Assembly: GCA_034434915.1 (NCBI GenBank)
Contig: DAOTYE010000007.1
Coordinates: 1 to 35,991, forward strand
Length of the DNA: 35,991 nt
Source: DAOTYE01 sp034434915
GTDB taxonomy: Bacteria > Chloroflexota > Dehalococcoidia > Dehalococcoidales > RBG-16-60-22
Direction: 5' to 3'
A program made the position numbers and the translations under genes. Shown here piece after piece: positions 15,886 to 23,556 of this stretch; position 1 is the first letter of the stretch; every line of letters starts with the position of its first letter. The notes beneath the pieces are model-generated. The model was given only the letters and a program-made list of their open reading frames with translations. It did not search any database and was not told where the DNA came from.

Positions 15886-17064
15886 ATGAAATTAGCGCAG
15901 AGAATAGCTGGTCTGGGCACAGAGGCGGCTTTTAATGTGCTGACTCAGGCTCAGGCGCTTGAAGCCAGAGGAATGGACATCATCCATCTTGAAATCGGCG
16001 AGCCTGACTTCACCACCCACCAGGAAATCTGCCTGGCAGCCGGGGAGGCTTTGAAAAAAGGCTATACCCACTATTGTAACCCGCAGGGAATAGCGCCTCT
16101 CCGCGCCGAGATTGCCGCTGAGTTAAAAAAGACGTACGGAATTGAGGTAAACCCGGAACGCATCATGGTGACACCCGGCGCTAAGCCCGTCATTTTTTAT
16201 TCTGCCTTGGCACTCCTTGAAGCAGGCGATGAAGCCATCTATCCTGACCCGGGCTTTCCCATTTTCAGCTCCATGATTAGCTTCAGCGGCGCCAGACCGG
16301 TGCCTCTGCCCATGCGTGAGGAGCTTGGTTTCCATCCTGACATTGATGAGTTGAAAAAGAAAATCACCGCCCGCACCAGGCTTATCATCTTGAACTCACC
16401 CCACAATCCCACCGGCAGTGTCCTCACTGAGGAAGAGGTACGTGCCATTGCGGACATCGTTAGAGAGCATGACCTCCTGGTGCTGTCCGACGAGGTGTAC
16501 GACCATATCGTCTATGACGTGAAACCATTCAGCTTCGCGCGCGTCCCGGGCATGCTGGACAGAACCATCCTGCTCAATGGCTTCTCAAAGACCTTTGCCA
16601 TGACCGGCTGGCGTCTGGGCTACTCTGTTATGCCTGAGAAGCTGATAGAGCCGGTAAAACGCCTTATCATCAATAGCGTCTCCTGCACACCGCCGTTTAT
16701 CCAGCATGCCGGCATTGAGGCGTTAAAAATGGCAAATAGCTCCGTCTCAAACATGGTTGCTGAGTTCAGAAAGCGCCGGGACCTGATTGTAAATGGGCTG
16801 AATGAAATCCCCGGCTTCAGCTGTCACCTTCCTCAAGGGGCTTTCTATGTTTTCCCTAATGTAAAAAACACCGGGATGACCAGCAGACAGCTTGCCAGCT
16901 ATCTACTCAATGAGGCTGGCGTGGCGGGCATTGCCGGTGCTGACTTCGGGAAATACGGTGAAGGGTATCTCAGATTGTCTTACGCGGCTTCAATAGCGAC
17001 TATTGAAAAAGCCCTGAGCAGAATAAAGAAAGCGCTGAGCAAAAGGCAGAACCCGGGTAGTTAA
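15886..17064 (+). CDS. Pyridoxal-phosphate aminotransferase, aspartate aminotransferase-like (class I/II)
   Basis: This fold-type I aminotransferase transfers the amino group between an amino acid (probably aspartate or an aromatic/branched one) and 2-oxoglutarate in the cytosol. The signature segments are LEIGEPDFTTH, then NSPHNPTGSV (the asparagine contacts PLP), SDEVYDHIVYD, and the PLP-lysine motif NGFSKTFAMTGWRLGY. GEGYLRLSYA near the C-terminus carries the carboxylate-binding arginine. Length is 392 residues, normal for the family. An AGAGGAGAAAGG Shine-Dalgarno sequence precedes the ATG. The gene is monocistronic with its own promoter and leader. The substrate range cannot be fixed by sequence alone. 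Confidence 0.92.
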   Translation: MKLAQRIAGLGTEAAFNVLTQAQALEARGMDIIHLEIGEPDFTTHQEICLAAGEALKKGYTHYCNPQGIAPLRAEIAAELKKTYGIEVNPERIMVTPGAKPVIFYSALALLEAGDEAIYPDPGFPIFSSMISFSGARPVPLPMREELGFHPDIDELKKKITARTRLIILNSPHNPTGSVLTEEEVRAIADIVREHDLLVLSDEVYDHIVYDVKPFSFARVPGMLDRTILLNGFSKTFAMTGWRLGYSVMPEKLIEPVKRLIINSVSCTPPFIQHAGIEALKMANSSVSNMVAEFRKRRDLIVNGLNEIPGFSCHLPQGAFYVFPNVKNTGMTSRQLASYLLNEAGVAGIAGADFGKYGEGYLRLSYAASIATIEKALSRIKKALSKRQNPGS

Positions 17065-17103
17065 GCCGTATGAACCCGTGCCCAGCATAAGTAAAACTTC
17101 TAT

Positions 17104-17135
17104 ATCTGAATAATAATCCATCTGAATAATAAGCC
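17104..17135 (+). repeat. Tandem 16-bp direct repeat
   Basis: ATCTGAATAATAATCC (17104-17119) is followed directly by ATCTGAATAATAAGCC (17120-17135), 15 of 16 identical. It lies in the gap between the aminotransferase stop and the DUF362 gene. Confidence 0.8.
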
Positions 17136-17255
17136 GCAGAAATGCCGGCGGTGTTTGCGGGTTTGCTTGTCTATCTGCCACACCATCTCAACAATGTTTT
17201 TGGGAAAAGGGCGTACGGGATACAAACCCAGCCATCAAAAGAGGCAGATTTGCGT

Positions 17256-17261
17256 TATAAT
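17256..17261 (+). promoter_or_regulatory. Possible -10 box ahead of the DUF362 gene
   Basis: TATAAT at 17256-17261, 39 nt before the TTG start. No convincing -35 stands at the normal distance. Confidence 0.3.
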
Positions 17262-17300
17262 ATATGGTAGGATATTCAGGTTGGGTGAGGAGGCGCGGGT

Positions 17301-18338
17301 TTGCATATCTCCCGCCGCGAGTTTATCAGACGGCTGGCAGTAATCAGCTTTGCCACGGCGCTTGCCGGCAAACTGCTTGCCTTTCTTGGCTGCAGTCTCG
17401 TAGAGAAAGGCGAGCTCACTCCCTCCACTCTGAAGCCTTCACCTGAGGCTGTACCACTCGCACCGCCAGCCGCTATTCCTGCTTTACCTCTGCCCACCGC
17501 TCCAACGCCACCGTCTGTAGTCGCCTCGCCAGATACTTATCTGGCAGTGGTGAGAGGTAATAATCCTTCTGACATGGTTGAGACCGCCATTAAAGCACTC
17601 GGCGGGATTGAGCGCTTTGTAAAACCGGGAGATGATGTCATCATCAAGCCCAATATCTGTGTGGCTTATCATTCCTATGAGTATGCCGCCACGACCAATC
17701 CAGAAGTGGTAGGCACAATTGTAAAGCTATGCGTCGGCGCTGGAGCCAGGCGGGTGAGAGTGATGGACCAGCCGTTCGGGGGAACGCCGGAGCAGGCATA
17801 CGTGCGCAGTGGCATTGATGCCGCGGTGAAGTCAGCCGGCGGCACCATGGAAGTGATGAGCCGGGTGAAGTTCAGAGACACTCCAATCCCGGACGGCAAA
17901 GATATCACCCGCTGGCAGGTCTACGGCGATGTGCTGGAGGCAGACGTGCTCATTGATGTGCCCATTGCCAAGCACCATAGCCTGGCACGGCTCACCCTGG
18001 GCATGAAAAACCTGATGGGAGTCATCCTCAACCGGGGGCAGTTCCACAGCAACCTGGGACAGCGCATTGCTGACCTCACCAGCCTTCTGAAGCCAGACCT
18101 GACTATCGTTGACGGGGTACGCATCCTGATGAACCACGGACCGAGCGGTGGTGACCTGAATGATGTCAAGCTGGCTAACACCATCATCGCCAGCCGGGAC
18201 ATCGTCGCCGCAGATGCTTATGCCGCCACCCTCTTCGGCTTGACCGGTGAGGACATACCCGCCATACGCGCCGGGGCGCAGATGGGTCTGGGCACAGCGG
18301 ATTTGAAGAGCGTCAAGATTGAAGAGCTGGTAGTGTAA
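17301..18338 (+). CDS. Secreted DUF362 domain protein (Tat signal)
   Basis: The protein begins with a twin-arginine signal (SRREFIRRLAV, residues 4-14), a hydrophobic stretch and a possible lipobox ending at a cysteine (LAFLGC, about residue 31). A proline- and alanine-rich linker follows to about residue 75. The rest is a DUF362 domain: VIIKPNICV, RRVRVMDQP, DVLIDVPIAKHHS and LTLGMKNLMGV are typical. DUF362 proteins often occur with ferredoxin-type redox proteins, but their reaction is unknown. The start is a TTG with GGTGAGGAGG about 9 nt upstream. The next gene, a membrane polyferredoxin, starts 21 nt later, so the pair is one operon and probably one extracytoplasmic redox unit. Confidence 0.85.
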   Translation: MHISRREFIRRLAVISFATALAGKLLAFLGCSLVEKGELTPSTLKPSPEAVPLAPPAAIPALPLPTAPTPPSVVASPDTYLAVVRGNNPSDMVETAIKALGGIERFVKPGDDVIIKPNICVAYHSYEYAATTNPEVVGTIVKLCVGAGARRVRVMDQPFGGTPEQAYVRSGIDAAVKSAGGTMEVMSRVKFRDTPIPDGKDITRWQVYGDVLEADVLIDVPIAKHHSLARLTLGMKNLMGVILNRGQFHSNLGQRIADLTSLLKPDLTIVDGVRILMNHGPSGGDLNDVKLANTIIASRDIVAADAYAATLFGLTGEDIPAIRAGAQMGLGTADLKSVKIEELVV

Positions 18339-18359
18339 AGTGGACATAAAATCAAAAGG

Positions 18360-19940
18360 ATGGGCAGGCAAGGACAAATGAAACGGTTAAAGAAATGGTA
18401 CTGGCGGCGCCGGACAGTCCAGATTCTGGCTCTCGTCCTCTTTTTCTATTTGCTTCTGGGGACGAGTCAGGGGAATACCATGTTTCTGCCACAGGACCTC
18501 TTCTTCCGCCTGGACCCACTGGCAGGCTTAGCCGCCATGTCCGCCAGCAGGTCATTCATTGTGCCGATGCTCCTTGGCATGGCTGTTTTGCTGCTCGCTG
18601 TGGCGACCGGTCGCTCCTGGTGCGGCTGGCTCTGCCCGCTGGGGACGGCGCTTGATTGGACACCATCCAGACGCCAGCGTGACAGTGACGTTCCTAAAGC
18701 GTCACAACTCAGGCGGGTAAAGGAGGTTTTCTTCCTCATTATCCTGATTGCCGCCGCGTTTGGCAGTCTGACTCTCATCATCCTTGACCCGATTACTTTA
18801 CTCGTGCGCTCTGCAAGCAGTGTGGTCTTGCCTGTGTTAAGCCTGTTCGTCACCTCGGCAGAAACATGGCTGTATCAATTCAGTTTTATTCAGCCGGTGG
18901 TGGGATGGTTTGATGGGCTTGTCCGCAATACCCTGATTACTGATAACTCTTTTTATTTGCCCAACCTTACCGTGGCGGCAATATTTATCGGCGTGCTGGC
19001 GCTCAATGCTATCCGCTCCCGCTTCTGGTGCCGCTATCTCTGCCCCCTCGGCGGACTGCTGGGACTGCTCTCAAAAATGACGCGGCTTAAACATCAGGTT
19101 GACCACGGCGCATGCATCTCCTGCCGGCGCTGTGCCCGCATCTGTCCCACCGGTGCTATTGAAGCTGAAAAACAATTTCATGCCAACCCGACCGAATGTA
19201 TCACCTGCCTTGACTGTGTTGACGTCTGCCCCAAGAACGCAGTCAGCTTCCGCTGGAAATCGGGATTGCCTGAGCTTCAGCGGTACGAGCCGTCCCGCCG
19301 GCAATTGCTGGCATCGCTGGGGACGGCGGTGATTGTGGCGCCACTCCTGCACTTCACGGCTGGCGTTGATCGGAAGGAATCTCTCCTGGTGCGACCTCCC
19401 GGTAGCAGTGAGAAACTGCTGACGAGCCGGTGCATCCGCTGCGGGCTCTGCCTGAAGGTCTGTCCCACCGGCGGTCTTCAGCCGAGCCAAAGCGCAACTG
19501 TCTGGGAAAATCTCTGGACGCCGGCGCTTGTCTCCCGCGTGGGACACTGCGACTATTCCTGCAACGCCTGCGGGCAAATCTGTCCCACCGGCGCCATTCC
19601 AGACCTGACGCTGGCAGAAAAGAGGCGGACGGTGATGGGACTTGCCAGCATTGATGAGAAGCGCTGTATCCCCTTTGCCGAAGGACGTGACTGCATCGTC
19701 TGCGAAGAAATGTGCCCGGTGCCCGGAAAAGCAATAGTGCTGGAGAAAAAGACCTTCGTTAACTCTGAAGGGAAAAAGACCAGTGTCCTTCTCCCCAGGG
19801 TAAGACCGCATTCATGCATTGGCTGTGGCATCTGTGAGCATTATTGCCCGGTCAGGGGAGAATCAGCCATCCGCGTGTTCCCCTCTGCTCACAGCCTTAA
19901 CGGAGGCGGAGGTCAGCGCAGGCGCGGTCAGAGCACTTAG
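18360..19940 (+). CDS. Membrane-bound 4Fe-4S polyferredoxin (NapH/RnfB-like)
   Basis: Membrane spans (first about residues 20-40) carry two cytoplasmic-edge motifs of the NapH/NosR type: CGWLCPLG at residues 88-95 and CRYLCPLG further on. Classic ferredoxin motifs follow: CISCRRCARICPTG, CITCLDCVDVCP, CIRCGLCLKVCPTG, CNACGQICPTG, and CIGCGICEHYCP at the end. An internal SRRQLLASLG segment with a hydrophobic stretch looks like a second Tat-like signal or anchor. The protein (526 residues) should pass electrons between the membrane and soluble partners, probably the DUF362 protein. An alternative start is the ATG at 18378. The stop overlaps that of the convergent TRAP gene by 4 bp. Confidence 0.88.
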   Translation: MGRQGQMKRLKKWYWRRRTVQILALVLFFYLLLGTSQGNTMFLPQDLFFRLDPLAGLAAMSASRSFIVPMLLGMAVLLLAVATGRSWCGWLCPLGTALDWTPSRRQRDSDVPKASQLRRVKEVFFLIILIAAAFGSLTLIILDPITLLVRSASSVVLPVLSLFVTSAETWLYQFSFIQPVVGWFDGLVRNTLITDNSFYLPNLTVAAIFIGVLALNAIRSRFWCRYLCPLGGLLGLLSKMTRLKHQVDHGACISCRRCARICPTGAIEAEKQFHANPTECITCLDCVDVCPKNAVSFRWKSGLPELQRYEPSRRQLLASLGTAVIVAPLLHFTAGVDRKESLLVRPPGSSEKLLTSRCIRCGLCLKVCPTGGLQPSQSATVWENLWTPALVSRVGHCDYSCNACGQICPTGAIPDLTLAEKRRTVMGLASIDEKRCIPFAEGRDCIVCEEMCPVPGKAIVLEKKTFVNSEGKKTSVLLPRVRPHSCIGCGICEHYCPVRGESAIRVFPSAHSLNGGGGQRRRGQST

Positions 19941-21187
19941 GGCAGAGAGATGGCTGGCCAGGTCTTCCGGTAGGTGTTCATAAAGGTCGTAATGGACTGA
20001 TATACCTCAGCGCTGAAAGGTTCCTTGCCTGTCTTTTCTTTATAGAACACCTCCGCCTGCTTCATCAGGGCCATCTCTATGTCCTGGGGTGCGTTGCGGA
20101 CATAGAGATTATAAGATTTGATTTTCGCCAGGGCTTCCACATCTTGCTGCCATGTCCAGGCGTAGAACCATGGCGTCAGGGCTGACATCTCAGCTTCCAC
20201 TACCCTCTTCAGTGCGTCCGGCAGCGCCTCAAAAGCTGGCTTACTTATGGTGATGACGCTCCAGTCTACGGGCTGGCGCACGGCAGAGAGATAGAGATAT
20301 TTGGTTACCTCATGGATGCCGCCCGCCAAGTGAGATGCCAAGCTCCCGATGGCACAGGCTTCAATTTCTTTACGCTCTATAGCGCCGCGGACCTCGCCAA
20401 TCGGCAGAGATACCGGAGAAGCCGCCAACAGCGCCAGAACATCAGCGCTATCTCCGCCCACCGCAATCTTCAAACCCTTGTAGTCAGTTATTATTTCAAT
20501 CGGCTTGACCGCCTGAAAGAAGACTGCGGGAGGAGTCAACATCCCCTGGAAAACCATAACCTCATGCCCGTTTACCATGCGCTGAGCCAGTGCTTTGCCT
20601 CCTCCCCGCTCCCACCAGATGATAGATTCAAAAGGGGTCATACCGCCAACCTGGTACGTGAACAGCGTTGCCGCGGGAAATTTGTCTTTCCAGTAGTAGG
20701 CGGGGCTCACACTGCCTTCCACGATGCCTGCCTTCACAGCATCAAACTCTTTGGTCACCGGGAAAAGTTTCCCCGCCGGCTGTGGTTCAAGCACAAGCTG
20801 ACCGCCGGCGCTTTTGGCAACTCTTTTGCTAAGCTCTTCCAATCCGGCATACCATGGCGAACTCTCCGCTACATGTGCCTGGATTTTCCATACAATCGCC
20901 TTGGGTGGTTGTGCCGGGGCTGGAGACGGTGGTGGTGTGGGTGGGGGGATAGGCGTCGTTGGTGTGGGTGTTGGAGTGGGTGTTGGCGCGGGGGCAGGCA
21001 CCGGTGACGGTGAAGGCGATGGAGAGGGTGAAGGGATTGGTGCAGGCGTAGGTGACGGAACCTGAGGTGGCGCAGGAGAAGGAGACGGCGGTGGAAGAGG
21101 TTCTGGTTTAGAGGCACAGGCGCCTGCGATAATTACACTCAGCAGAACCATGAGCGCGGAAAGTATTAAAAGACCATTTCTTTTCAC
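19937..21187 (-). CDS. TRAP transporter substrate-binding lipoprotein (DctP-like) with proline-rich linker
   Basis: This is an extracytoplasmic solute-binding protein. The N-terminus is a lipoprotein signal (LLSVIIAGACAS, cysteine near residue 24). A low-complexity linker of alternating Pro, Ser, Thr and Ala residues follows to about residue 95, and then a TRAP-type binding domain. That domain shows the family segments GKLFPVTKEFDAVKAG, FTYQVGGMTPFESI, GLKIAVGGDSADVL and HEVTKYLYLSAVRQP. Ligands of this family are usually carboxylates. No dctQ or dctM membrane genes are next to it, so it is an orphan here. The linker may lift the domain from the membrane through a cell-wall layer (inference). 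Confidence 0.87.
   Translation of the reverse strand: MKRNGLLILSALMVLLSVIIAGACASKPEPLPPPSPSPAPPQVPSPTPAPIPSPSPSPSPSPVPAPAPTPTPTPTPTTPIPPPTPPPSPAPAQPPKAIVWKIQAHVAESSPWYAGLEELSKRVAKSAGGQLVLEPQPAGKLFPVTKEFDAVKAGIVEGSVSPAYYWKDKFPAATLFTYQVGGMTPFESIIWWERGGGKALAQRMVNGHEVMVFQGMLTPPAVFFQAVKPIEIITDYKGLKIAVGGDSADVLALLAASPVSLPIGEVRGAIERKEIEACAIGSLASHLAGGIHEVTKYLYLSAVRQPVDWSVITISKPAFEALPDALKRVVEAEMSALTPWFYAWTWQQDVEALAKIKSYNLYVRNAPQDIEMALMKQAEVFYKEKTGKEPFSAEVYQSITTFMNTYRKTWPAISLP
20925..21110 (-). repeat. Low-complexity Pro-Ser/Thr/Ala coding repeat
   Basis: Degenerate CCN-rich repeats within the TRAP lipoprotein gene encode runs of P-S, P-A and P-T pairs. This explains the GT/GA-rich look of the plus strand here. 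Length is likely to vary between strains. Confidence 0.8.
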
Positions 21188-21239
21188 GTCAGCCCTCCTC
21201 TAAAAGCGTGCTTGAGTCTATTCCTTTTACCCAACCTTA

Positions 21240-21491
21240 TCACATACCTGCTTTACTTTTGAGAAAAGCCCTCTGGAAGACCAGCACCCACCAAAGAACT
21301 GCAGTGCAGGCAGTGGAAAACGAGGCGAGGTACAGCCTGAGCGTGGCAAGACAGACGATAAACACGGTAAGGATGAGGGAGGTGGGGATGCTGGTGAGGA
21401 AAGGAGGTTTTTCTCTGGCTCTTATCATGGGAACGATTGATATACCGAGAATGATGCCGCCAATCATGAGCACATAATCCTGCCAGACCAT
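21240..21491 (-). CDS. Small membrane protein of unknown function (83 aa)
   Basis: The product has three hydrophobic segments: VLMIGGIILGISIVPMI, an SLILTVFIVCLATLRLYLA segment and TACTAVLWWVLVF. I place the start at the ATG at 21491 because GGGAGGA (21495-21501) lies just upstream; the open frame itself reaches 21503. The pattern resembles small uncharacterised membrane proteins of anaerobes, but I cannot name a family. It lies 52 nt upstream of the TRAP lipoprotein gene on the same strand, so the two may be co-transcribed. Confidence 0.6.
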   Translation of the reverse strand: MVWQDYVLMIGGIILGISIVPMIRAREKPPFLTSIPTSLILTVFIVCLATLRLYLASFSTACTAVLWWVLVFQRAFLKSKAGM

Positions 21492-21503
21492 GGTTCCTCC
21501 CAA

Positions 21504-21953
21504 CTTCTAGCGGTGACGCTGGAATAGCCGCCGCAAAGGCGATTGGTTTTGTGGGATAAGTGGCGTCCCCGGGGTGATTCTAACACCAGACCAGCTGTTT
21601 GGAAGATTGCATAGAGACAAGCTGGCATATGGTTGCAAGACCAACCGCTTGCCTCCTTTCCCAAAAAGCTTACCAGCTTGGTTGGTAGATGTCAATCTTG
21701 GATAGGGGAAAGATGAATACCGGACATAACATATTGGTTACTGCGACAGATGGAAGCGGGAACTGCTTTAATGCACCGATGGAAAGCCCGGGGAATTCTC
21801 AAGCAGGCACTAATCAATTGCGCCACTATCGTATCCGCTGAGAAGCGATTGAAGAAGTTATTGAACTTCCTTGACTTTTGTTACTCCTTGCTTTTTTAGC
21901 GAGGTATTTTATTTGTTTACCTGCCCATAAGCTCTTTTTCTCTGCTATATCTC
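21504..21953. other. Gene-poor stretch, no feature recognised
   Basis: No conserved coding region is visible in about 450 nt. The best candidate is a 42-codon plus-strand frame at 21713-21841 (begins MNTGHNILVTATDGSG) with a weak AGGGGAAAG in front, which I do not recognise. A short hairpin GGTTG/CAACC lies near 21632-21647. No tRNA, riboswitch or repeat was found. Confidence 0.5.
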
Positions 21954-22166
21954 CTAGTCATTATCGCCGCCATAGAGAATCCTGGGGTGACACAGCAGGT
22001 ACATAAGTGAGCCAAGGAAAGTAACGAATACTATGACTACAGCCCAGACCCATTTTCTCTCCCCGATTACCCGCCTTCTTTCTGCCAAATCGTGCAGTAA
22101 CATTATTGCCAGCACCCAGTGCATTGTGCCGAACAACACGAGCGCCAAAATCTGCTCTGGTTCCAT
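21954..22166 (-). CDS. Small membrane protein resembling the PLDc_N (cardiolipin synthase N-terminal) domain
   Basis: From the ATG at 22166 the 70-residue product has two membrane spans (ILALVLFGTMHWVLAIMLL and WVWAVVIVFVTFLGSLMYLL) separated by a charged segment with ERRRVIGERK. It ends HPRILYGGDND. The two-span layout with this short charged loop resembles PLDc_N proteins, here without a catalytic domain. The frame is open to 22241, and a longer product (95 residues) beginning at 22241 cannot be excluded. It lies downstream of the PAS sensor gene, with a TGATACCTAT box at 22290-22299 between them. Confidence 0.55.
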   Translation of the reverse strand: MEPEQILALVLFGTMHWVLAIMLLHDLAERRRVIGERKWVWAVVIVFVTFLGSLMYLLCHPRILYGGDND

Positions 22167-22302
22167 GCTCCCAGTTTCTCCTATTTTTCCTGCCAAGCAG
22201 ATTATAAAGGAGAAAGCGCAAGAAAACCATATAGGGAACAAAAGGAGCTTGTAGAGGCATATGGTTACCAGAGTTCAGATACTGGGCTCTGATACCTATA
22301 CT

Positions 22303-23091
22303 TTATGAATTAACCTTCTTGCGATGCGTGATATTTCTGAAGGTAGCAAGCTGGCAAACCATCCCATTAGAGTCAGTATACGTTGAAGCCATCACCTCAT
22401 AGACTCTGCCGTCTGGAAAGGCATATTCCCACCTGGCAACTTCACCACCGATAACGCTGGGCAGTTTACAGGCTTCACATGGTCGGTCAAGGTTATGTAG
22501 ATACTGATAGCAGTAAGAGCCGATGCCTTCACCGAAATCCCTTATCATGCTGGGATTCACAAAAAGCACCTTATAGTCCGCTCCGGTAAGGATGACTCCG
22601 TCCTCCATTCTCGTTAGAATTCCGAGCCATTTATCCCTTTCGCGCGCAAGCGAAGTCTCCAGCTGAGTCTGCCGTTCAGACTTATTTCTTATGATTCCGG
22701 TGAGGACACCTATAGTACCGGCAACTACAGTAAAAAATATCATTCTGAGTATGGGGTCAGGATAAGGGGATATGAAAAAAGCACGGGGCAGAAAGACCAT
22801 AAAGCTTACTATGGTAACGATTACTGCCCCCTTGACCCTGCCGTGATAGCCGGCGTAAATTATCGGTGCCAGAAACAACAGCCGATGCACATCATGTATC
22901 CCGTAGAAGAATTTCAGACGCAGTGACTCCCATGTTGCCCAGTCTACCAGCTCTCCAAAGTAGTAGAACAGGGTGCAGAACAACAAGAGCAAAGGCAGGA
23001 TGAATAACCTGAATTTATGCCTGCTGGTTTCATCCTGCCCTGCCCGGTTGGTATTGGTTCTGCTGTTTTTTTGCTGGGACATCTCCATCAT
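22303..23091 (-). CDS. Membrane PAS-domain sensor without a kinase domain
   Basis: Residues 28-135 form a membrane module of several spans with RLLFLAPIIYAGYHGRVKG and FMVFLPRAFFIS. The same module, with the same order of motifs, forms the N-terminus of the histidine kinase at 30197-31855. A short helical linker (about 137-158) leads to one PAS domain (about 160-258), with DGVILTGADYKVLFVNPSM and a cysteine-rich loop (C194, C205, C208; PCEACKL). No kinase, cyclase or output domain follows. The gene begins 21 nt after the 55-residue membrane protein gene and is probably co-transcribed with it. It may modulate the two-component system or sense redox or ligand state (inference). Confidence 0.8.
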   Translation of the reverse strand: MMEMSQQKNSRTNTNRAGQDETSRHKFRLFILPLLLLFCTLFYYFGELVDWATWESLRLKFFYGIHDVHRLLFLAPIIYAGYHGRVKGAVIVTIVSFMVFLPRAFFISPYPDPILRMIFFTVVAGTIGVLTGIIRNKSERQTQLETSLARERDKWLGILTRMEDGVILTGADYKVLFVNPSMIRDFGEGIGSYCYQYLHNLDRPCEACKLPSVIGGEVARWEYAFPDGRVYEVMASTYTDSNGMVCQLATFRNITHRKKVNS

Positions 23092-23112
23092 CAGTGTGGA
23101 GTGAGAAGGCGT

Positions 23113-23280
23113 TTACTTAGTTCCGGCGATTGCCCGTGCCCTCTTCCGGGCAAGCCGCCCCGCCCATGCCTCCTTTACCGCGGCATAGATTCCACCGATA
23201 TTCAGGTACCAGACGAAGGCTGCCGGGAAAAGGATGATTGGTATTGCTACCACCAGTGCCACAACAATCTGCCATTCCAT
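23113..23280 (-). CDS. Small single-span membrane protein, paralogue 1 (55 aa)
   Basis: This short gene begins MEWQIVVALVVAIPIILFP, which is one membrane span, then WYLNIGGIYAAVKEAWAG, then a basic tail ending in GTK. AGGAGG (about 8 nt upstream) and an ATG at 23280 give a clear start. Two related genes at 28796-28999 and 29051-29221 share the pattern M-x-W-Q, hydrophobic span, WYLN-x-GGIY-x-A-x-KE and a basic tail. This copy leads the PAS sensor gene; the other two lead the formate dehydrogenase operon. The function is unknown. A small accessory subunit or assembly factor of the membrane complex is plausible. Confidence 0.8.
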   Translation of the reverse strand: MEWQIVVALVVAIPIILFPAAFVWYLNIGGIYAAVKEAWAGRLARKRARAIAGTK

Positions 23281-23363
23281 TTTTCTTACCTCCTATCCTT
23301 TTGTTTTACCTCTCCATCCCCTCTTCTTACTTTCACTCTCAGATTACCACCACCTTAGCTACT

Positions 23364-23385
23364 CCGGCTTCCGCCATGATACCTA
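23364..23385 (-). promoter_or_regulatory. Conserved 22-bp upstream element, copy A
   Basis: On the plus strand this reads CCGGCTTCCGCC, then A, then TGATACCTA. It differs by one base from copy B at 29350-29371. Both stand upstream of a small-membrane-protein gene on the minus strand and contain a GGC-GGAA-GCC mini-hairpin next to a TAGGTAT box. Confidence 0.6.
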
Positions 23386-23458
23386 ATTTTTCACTTCACA
23401 AAACACCTAAACCATCGCTCATGCTCTAGTGATATCCGCTTACTCATAGTTGCGGAGA

Positions 23459-23474
23459 TAGGCAAATATGCCTA
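23459..23474. promoter_or_regulatory. 7-2-7 inverted repeat, candidate response-regulator operator A
   Basis: TAGGCAAATATGCCTA has heptamer half-sites separated by 2 bp. It resembles TAGGCATAAATACCTA at 29390-29405. The spacing is like that of NarL-type operators, and a NarL-family regulator is encoded at 29496. Confidence 0.5.
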
Positions 23475-23556
23475 CTACCTTCGCTGGTTGCTTGTGGTGC
23501 TCCTAGCTTTGTAATGCCGGTATGTTCTACCAAGTAGTATGCCTTCCAGTATTCTG

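Noticed and set aside
17832..18377. 181-codon minus-strand frame
   Set aside because: It is antisense to the DUF362 gene, with composition of a shadow frame.
19071..19811. 246-codon minus-strand frame
   Set aside because: It is antisense to the cysteine-motif region of the polyferredoxin and has no domain of its own.
20938..21065. Gly/Val-rich plus-strand frame with repeats
   Set aside because: It is the mirror of the proline-rich linker codons of the TRAP lipoprotein.
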